From Diphasiastrum complanatum (Eukaryota; Streptophyta; Lycopodiopsida; Lycopodiales; Lycopodiaceae), in the NCBI GenBank assembly GCA_029204225.1, contig CM055099.1, forward strand, positions 61,473,753-61,537,752: DNA of 64,000 nt. The letters run 5' to 3'. This document shows positions 58,451-64,000 of the stretch, one piece after another. The translations under genes and the position numbers were made by a program. Positions within the stretch are counted from its first letter, which is position 1. The number at the start of each line of letters is the position of its first letter. Below the pieces are notes generated by a model. That model made no database searches and was not told the origin of the DNA. It was given only the letters and a program-made list of their open reading frames with translations.

Positions 58451-61284
58451 CTGCCCAACTACTCACTAAGTTCCCTTTCACAACATCAATTGACCAACAA
58501 GCCACTTTTCTCTTTAAATCCCTTTTAACTACTGCGTCCTCATCTTTCTCCACCAAAACGATACCATCTCATAGACGTGTTCACAACCGATGGTATGATG
58601 CAGAATGCCGCTCTCTTCGCAAGCATGTGATCTATGCCAGGTTACACTCCCCTGCAATACTCAAACAATGCCAGAAAGAATATCATAGAACCACCAGAAC
58701 AAAGAAGATAACGTACCTACGATCACTTTGCCAAAGGTTGATCGCCTCTTTAGATTCCCCTTCCTCCTCCTTTTTTTGGAAGCACTTCACCAGACACTCT
58801 TCGACATTATCCCCCATAGCCACCGAATCCTGGATCGAATATGCCACAAAACTATATACCATGGACTCTCCTCCTACCTTACTCTCACCACGACCTGCCC
58901 ACTGCTCGCTTTTTACTCCACACATGGTTGAAAACACCATTAAACAGGCCAAAATTCATAAAGCCACTGATTATGACTCTTTAAACGTGGACTTCCTAAA
59001 GCCTGTAGCACACCTTATCTCTCCCTACATTGCTCACGCCTTTAACACTGCTGTGACTTCTGATTTTCCCACGGCATGGTGTACTAATATCCTTCATCCC
59101 ATCCTCAAGGCAGGTGATCTCATGAATGTAGAAAACTACCGCACCATCATGATTGGTCACACTTTGGCTAAGATTTATGGTTCTATATTACAGACGGTTA
59201 CTGGATCTTTTGTTGAGACTGAGGATTTAAACGCTATGGGTCAAGCTGGGTTCAGAGCAGTATACTCTAGCTCAGATCAGATCTTCATTTTGAGATGCAT
59301 TATTGAGGAGGCACGACATCGGAGACACAAAGTTTATTGCTGCTTTGTGGACTTTCGCAAAGCTTTTGACTCTGTTCCGAGACATCTCCTTTTCCAAAGG
59401 TTATCTTCACTTGGCTTTACAGAGGAGACTATTGCTGCAATTCTTACTTTATATGAACAAGTTTTGGCACGTTTCAGAGATGGTAGTGGGTGGTCCCCGC
59501 TGATACATTCTACCATTGGAGTGAAGCGGGGCTGTCCCTTATCACCCACTCTCTTTGCACTATATATTGAGGATCTCGAGCGGATTATTCGCGAGGAAGG
59601 TGGAGAGGGTTGTCCCTTAGCGGACATTATTATCCCCATTCTCCTATACGCTGATGATGTGGTTCTTCTCTCATCCTCTACAGCTGGTTTACGGAGACAC
59701 CTTTTTGCTTTACATCACTTCTGTCAGCTTTGGGGATTGACGGTTAACACTAAGAAGACCAAGATTATGGTGTTCAACACCAATAGACAGCATATGAGAG
59801 ATGCAGTATTCTACTATGACGGGCTGCCGATTGAGATCGTGACCTCTTACACCTATTTGGGAGTACTTTTCTTTGGTCCACTACTCACATTTCGACCAAC
59901 AGCCCTCACCAAGCTCCGTAAGGAGCATACCGCTCTTGTTCATATGGAGAGATTTTGTTCCACATATTATGTGCAGGACCCTGCTACCAGATGCTTACTA
60001 TTTTCTACTACTGTCTCCCCAGTTGTTTTATACTCTGCTGAGACTTGGTGCCCTGATTTATCACGCGATACATGGAGGGATCTTACTCGTATCCAGATTC
60101 TCATGCTCAAGAGGATGATTCGGTGCCACATGATATCATACTAGTGGAGTTTGCTTCCCCTCCCTTGGTTACCGGTGCTACGTTCCAGATCATTACCTTT
60201 CTTCACGAGATATCAGATTTAGATACTTCCAAATACGTTGTAGCTGCTCTCACTTCATCCCATACCATTGCTGGACAGGGAGCCAAGCATTCTTGGTATG
60301 GCAATGTCTCAGCCCTTCTTCAGACTTGAGGGTTATCTGTACTTGATCTTCTGATCGGGACCCATGCTTATATCAGTTTTATCGGAGCTACATACGCACT
60401 ATATGGTCACAGCCTGATCCTGATAGGATCAAGGTACATTTCTAAGGCACACATCTATTACGGCTGGATGCTACGGGCATTCCTATCCTTCCATCATATC
60501 TTACACAGCCACTATCTTTTGGTTTGAGATACCGTATGGGACAGCTTCGAGTCTCTTTCACCAGCTTGCTATCAGATGGATAGATACACGGACACTCCCA
60601 GACTGCAGAGGATATGTCAGCTTTGCTCTCTTCAGGAGGTCGAGAATGAGTTTCATTTCATCTTTCGTTGTCCAGTATATTCTGAGATCAGAGGACGATA
60701 CCATTGTTTATACAGAGATATTCCTCTCACGTTGAGATCCTTCCTCGAGTATCCAGACCCCAGATGTGTAGGTCTTCTATTGAGAGAGATGTATACTCTA
60801 CGAGCTTCACTTCTACCTATGCTCCCAGATATGGATCACAGTCAGGCTCATATTACCCAGTTCTTCCAGAAGCGAGACAGAGAAGATATTTCAGTTGAGG
60901 ATTTTGAAGTCCCCGTTCGAAGATCAAAGACACAGAGAGTCTCACATGCTTCTGCTAGATCCAGTATTACCAGGTCTTCACGTGCTTCCCACCAGCTTAC
61001 ATCACGCTCCACTACTACCATCACTCATTGCGTTCAGCTCGCTCGTAGCTAGTCTCCTCCGTTGAGCAGGTGGTTAAGCTCTTACATTGTACCCTCACAA
61101 AGCTGGTGGTCAGGCTTTGATACTTCTTCTTAGAGATAGAGAGATAGATATACTAGTTATACTAGTTCTTTTCTTTTCATTAGTGAATAAGTCCGTATGC
61201 GGACAATGCTCCTCACATTTGTACTCTCTTTTGTCTTATGTACTTTTGGGTACCAAAAGACGTTAATAATAATAATTCTAATAC

Positions 61285-61324
<40 letters not shown>
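58445..61324 (+). mobile_element. LINE copy, best reverse transcriptase in the window, 5' truncated
   Basis: Plus strand, starting at the endonuclease/RT linker (TTSIDQQATFLFKSLLTTAS). A long open frame runs to 60144: KPVAHLISPYIAHAFNTA, AGFRAVYSSSDQIFILRCII, FVDFRKAFDSVPRHLLF, GVKRGCPLSPTLFALYI, YADDVVLLSS (active site intact), YTYLGVLF. One stop and a frame change later come the connector (VPHDIILVEFASPPL) and the CCHC finger RICQLCSLQEVENEFHFIFR (about 60600). The 3' end has ACTTTTGGGTACCAAAAGAC, a small hairpin, then GTTAATAATAATA and a (CT)n tail. The endonuclease and ORF1 are missing. Confidence 0.92.
61291..61324 (+). repeat. (CT)n tail joining two LINE pieces
   Basis: About 34 bp of CT between the 3' end of the LINE at 58445 and the ORF1 part of the next plus-strand LINE piece. 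Confidence 0.95.
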
Positions 61325-61327
<3 letters not shown>

Positions 61328-61785
61328 CCAAACGCTTTCTCGACACCACTCTCGGGCACAGGACAGATGGGTTAGATATCGCACGGAGGACCACCAGAGA
61401 TGCAGCCACACTCAACATCCGCTTTCACTTCCCTCGCGAGTCGCCGAGATGCTTTGCGGTGCAGAGCGAAGCTACGTGGTACCACTATCTACATGGATGA
61501 CGACCTCACATATATCCAGGTAGAGGAGAGGCGTAAGGCCTTTCAGGCAGCCCTTGAGTCTGGCAGACGAGTCATTTATCTGGACTCGCATTGTGGCTCA
61601 GGATATTGGTTCGGATAGAGATCTTTTTATTGCAGCATGTTACTTTCCACCAGAGTCCTCGTCTTTTGCGGAGGGCATTGGATCTCCATATCAGGACCTC
61701 TCACAAGATATTAAAAGGGACACGTTTACGAGTGGAAGAAGAGCATGGAACTTTCAAAGACGAGGTTATGTGACCAAGTGAGAGA
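61325..61785 (+). mobile_element. LINE 5' piece: ORF1 C-terminal domain and endonuclease start
   Basis: IYMDDDLTYIQVEERRKAFQ and AALESGRRVIYLDS at about 61480-61580 match the C-terminal domain of L1-type ORF1 proteins (DLT...RR...G). Then SDRDLFIAACYFPPESSSFA, a mid-endonuclease segment, at about 61610-61680. ORF1 and endonuclease are joined with the N-terminal half of the endonuclease missing. It ends near 61720-61785 where the opposite-strand LINE begins. It starts immediately after a CT run. Confidence 0.75.
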
Positions 61786-63554
61786 GGTAAGAGTGAGTGA
61801 TTAGAAATGGTAGGAGGTGTAATGGAGAAATCAGAGATGTGAGAGATCAAGGCAGGTGATCCAATAAAGTAGTCAACTACACTATGTCCTCCACCGTGAG
61901 GATAACATGTAAATGCTAATGAGGAAGGCCACTATGTGAGGCCATTCAAGATGGCAAGAGAGTGTGTCTTCGCAAGAGTGATCATCTGCTCCCCAAAAGA
62001 TGTAGCTGAAGCGTATGCATCCTGTGATACCCGATCTAGTCCCATATCCAGAGGGTGAAGCCTGAGAAAGTCAGTGTCTGCATGAAATTCCGTCTGTCTG
62101 GAGCTTGTGTGGGCGGTGAAATTTCCTGCTAATAAAATGTAACCCTGCTGAGAAAAGATAGCAATATCAAATGAGAGTGCCTGAAATGGGTCCCCCCCAA
62201 ATTCAGCAAACGCCGAAGTCGCGAAATAGCAAACAACCATATAAATGTCATGAGGTAATCCCAATAGTGACCCAATAATGTGTAGCAAGATATAGCGAGC
62301 ATATGGATCTTGTTTAACCATCTTAACTGCGGTGTCTCTGTATAAACAAGCTACTCCTCCACATCCTCGACAAGTTTTTCCCCTCACAAATGGGCGAAAA
62401 ACAGAATGCCAAGAGTGATCCTGTATATGTGGAAGAGATGATATAAGGACTCGTGGGTTTCAGCCAACAACAAAATGTTACATTTGCTAATAAAATCAGC
62501 AAAATCTCTTGCCAATGATGATGATAAAAAACAATTGCAATTCCAGAAGCCAAGTCTCAAAGTGGTAGGGGATCTCAGGCAACTCCTATATTCAGGAGCC
62601 CCGAGTTTTATTGTGAAAGGGGGTCGAAATATTTCGGTTTGCCGTCGATAAAAACAACCCTTTGTCCTTTGCCGTATCGAAACCATCAGCAACATGAGAT
62701 AACTTGGAAACGAGTAAATTCGTAGCTTTTCTATTGGTCTTCCTCTGTTGGCACTGCCTCTTACTCTAATGTTAAAATATTTTTTGGCCCTTCTAGCTTG
62801 CTCATCCAAAACTGTCTCCAAACTGTTATCTATTGTAGAGGCTGAGATATGAGGGTGATTACCTTGCTTGAGGATCGATGTCGTTTCTTCAACCAATTTT
62901 GCAAGCGATGAGAGTTTGCTGCCCATATCGTCCGGTTTGAAGAGTGCTGCCCATGTCTTTGTCTCTTCGACTTGTTTTTCCAAGCAAGTTATTTTGTTGG
63001 AAGTCTCTTCCAAGGCACTTTTTTGAGGTATATATTTTGCAATTCTTTGCTTAAGATATACATTTTCCTTCTCAAGCTGCTCCACTCGCTCTTTGACACC
63101 AAGGAAATCCCTAACCAGCTTACCATTTTCAGTTTCAAAAAATTGTAGTTGTTTCTTAAGTCCAAGGATTTCTTGCCGGATAAAACTGAGGTCATAGGCA
63201 AATTGACTCCCAGTAGGTTTGGAGGGAGGGCAACTGTAGACAACATACTTGTAGTATTTGCAGATGCAGCCACATGGATTTTTTCAGCATAGGTAGAGGA
63301 TCCCTCCATTGCATCAGCAATGGGGGACTTCCATAGGCTGCCAGCGATGGAGGAAGCATCTCCATCGCTGGAGTTGAAGATGGCCGCAGCCCCTCCATCG
63401 CAGATGATGGAGGGGACTTCTCCTCCATTGCTGCCGGCGATGGAGGGGGAGGTGTAATCAATAAGGGGGGGGGGGGGGGGGGGGCGTAGGGGCACCCCCC
63501 TTCTTCTTAGGCACCATGGAGGAAGGGCGGAGCAGCGATGGAGAAGGGTGCGGC
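61786..63554 (-). mobile_element. LINE copy: ORF1 and endonuclease, 3' part missing
   Basis: Minus strand. ORF1 starts at about 63517 (MVPKKKGG, then Pro-rich, interrupted by a run of 21 C). A Ser/Gly/Ala-rich region, then a coiled coil (62950-63090: LEKENVYLKQRIAKY, LEETSNKITCLEKQVEE), then DEQARRAKKYFNIRVRGSAN, the start of the RNA-binding domain. After a deletion comes the endonuclease start (LRLGFWNCNCFL, ILLLAETHES, about 62560-62430) and then GGVACLYRD, MVVCYFATSAF, LLAGNFTAHTSSRQTEF and a GGGHSVVDYFIGSPAL end at about 61870. Reverse transcriptase is absent. The Asn/Thr change in GNFTAH (GDFNAR elsewhere) would kill the endonuclease. Confidence 0.85.
63464..63484. repeat. G21 homopolymer in LINE ORF1
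   Basis: A run of 21 G (C on the coding strand) right after the ORF1 start. It probably slips in length and changes the frame, so the start region may be misassembled or variable. Confidence 0.9.
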
Positions 63555-63594
<40 letters not shown>

Positions 63595-64000
63595 TATCAA
63601 TGTCTTCCATGCCAAATGGCATAAGACTAGTGTATGTACATGTCAAGTATGAGGTAATAGTGGGAGCATATGAAACAACATATCTAAATACTCTGCCAAG
63701 TGCGATCAAGATATACTCTATATAAAAAACGTCTGAGATATGGACGAGTACCCGAGGGGAGACTCGTGATAGGGATACCAAAAGACTCAAGGAGGAGGTG
63801 GGATGCCTGAGAGAACCATGAAAGCTTGGAACCTTGATCATGAAGATAATGGGAAGAAACAAGTGCTATATGTGTATATCTCTGCTTTGCATCTGGAAGC
63901 ACCTGGATTCTCTTAATATATGCAATAAGTCGGAAAGCTGCCACTAGTTGTATAGATGGGGTAACAAACTCAGCAAGGATGATCTCATGTGGAACAAAGG
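63555..64000 (-). mobile_element. LINE 3' end with (CT)n tail, reaching the window edge
   Basis: Minus strand. VPHEIILAEFVTPSIQ and AAFRLIAYIKRIQVLPDAKQ (connector after reverse transcriptase), then LSWFSQASHLLLESFGIPIT. It then passes to the 3' untranslated region without the CCHC finger. Ends with the hairpin TGCCATTTGGCA, GGAAGACATTGATAAAGC and a (CT)n run at 63557-63591, which directly meets the 5' end of the next minus-strand LINE (61786-63554). Confidence 0.88.
63557..63591 (-). repeat. (CT)n tail joining two minus-strand LINEs
   Basis: About 35 bp of AG on the plus strand, between the conserved LINE 3' block and the 5' region of a second LINE on the same strand. Confidence 0.95.

Overview
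The window looks like nuclear DNA of a land plant with a large, transposon-swollen genome. It has plant-type split genes with introns of 6 to 19 kb, nested Copia and chromodomain Gypsy LTR elements primed by initiator tRNA-Met, plant-type hAT transposases (DUF659/BED), a CACTA element and many (CT)n/(AG)n runs. I cannot name the species; a fern, gymnosperm or another plant with very long introns would fit.

Two host genes are supported by exon-by-exon translation. On the minus strand, 10873-30872 carries the first three recognised exons of the mitochondrial 4-hydroxybenzoate polyprenyltransferase (PPT1/COQ2, ubiquinone synthesis). Its second intron is 18,986 bp and is packed with nested retroelements. 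Its later exons are not seen and probably lie left of the window. On the plus strand, 47235-54872 carries four exons of a SRPBCC/START-like (polyketide cyclase/dehydrase, COQ10-like) protein that continues to the right. The two genes point away from each other, about 16 kb apart. A further well-bounded but unrecognised exon lies on the minus strand at 46400-46527.

Layout: 1-3.5 kb, unassigned DNA with a 46-bp minisatellite and a LINE 3' end. 3.5-10.4 kb, LINE pieces mixed with a decayed hAT transposon and a Gypsy remnant. 10.9-30.9 kb, PPT1, with a Copia (11.4-15.4 kb) adjoining a plus-strand Gypsy (15.4-27.1 kb), which contains a very young minus-strand Gypsy (16.2-22.0 kb). 31.3-33.4 kb, a non-autonomous CACTA element upstream of PPT1. 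34.9-41.0 kb, a young Copia with a clean target duplication, set among older Copia debris to 44.5 kb. 45.4-46.8 kb, tandem repeats and microsatellites. 47.2-54.9 kb, the SRPBCC gene, whose second intron holds a Copia remnant, a hAT remnant with a roughly 160-180-bp tandem repeat, and a 666-bp hAT-type MITE. 56.5-64 kb, a cluster of at least five pieces of one LINE family.

The most interesting signal is that LINE family. It has an L1/Tx1-type ORF1, an apurinic endonuclease, a reverse transcriptase and a C-terminal CCHC finger. Four of the five 3' ends in the window end in (CT)n rather than poly(A), after a small hairpin and a conserved AAGACRTTAATAAAGC-like block. In two places the CT run of one copy is followed directly by the 5' part of another. 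This suggests a plant LINE that inserts into, or is primed from, TC microsatellites.
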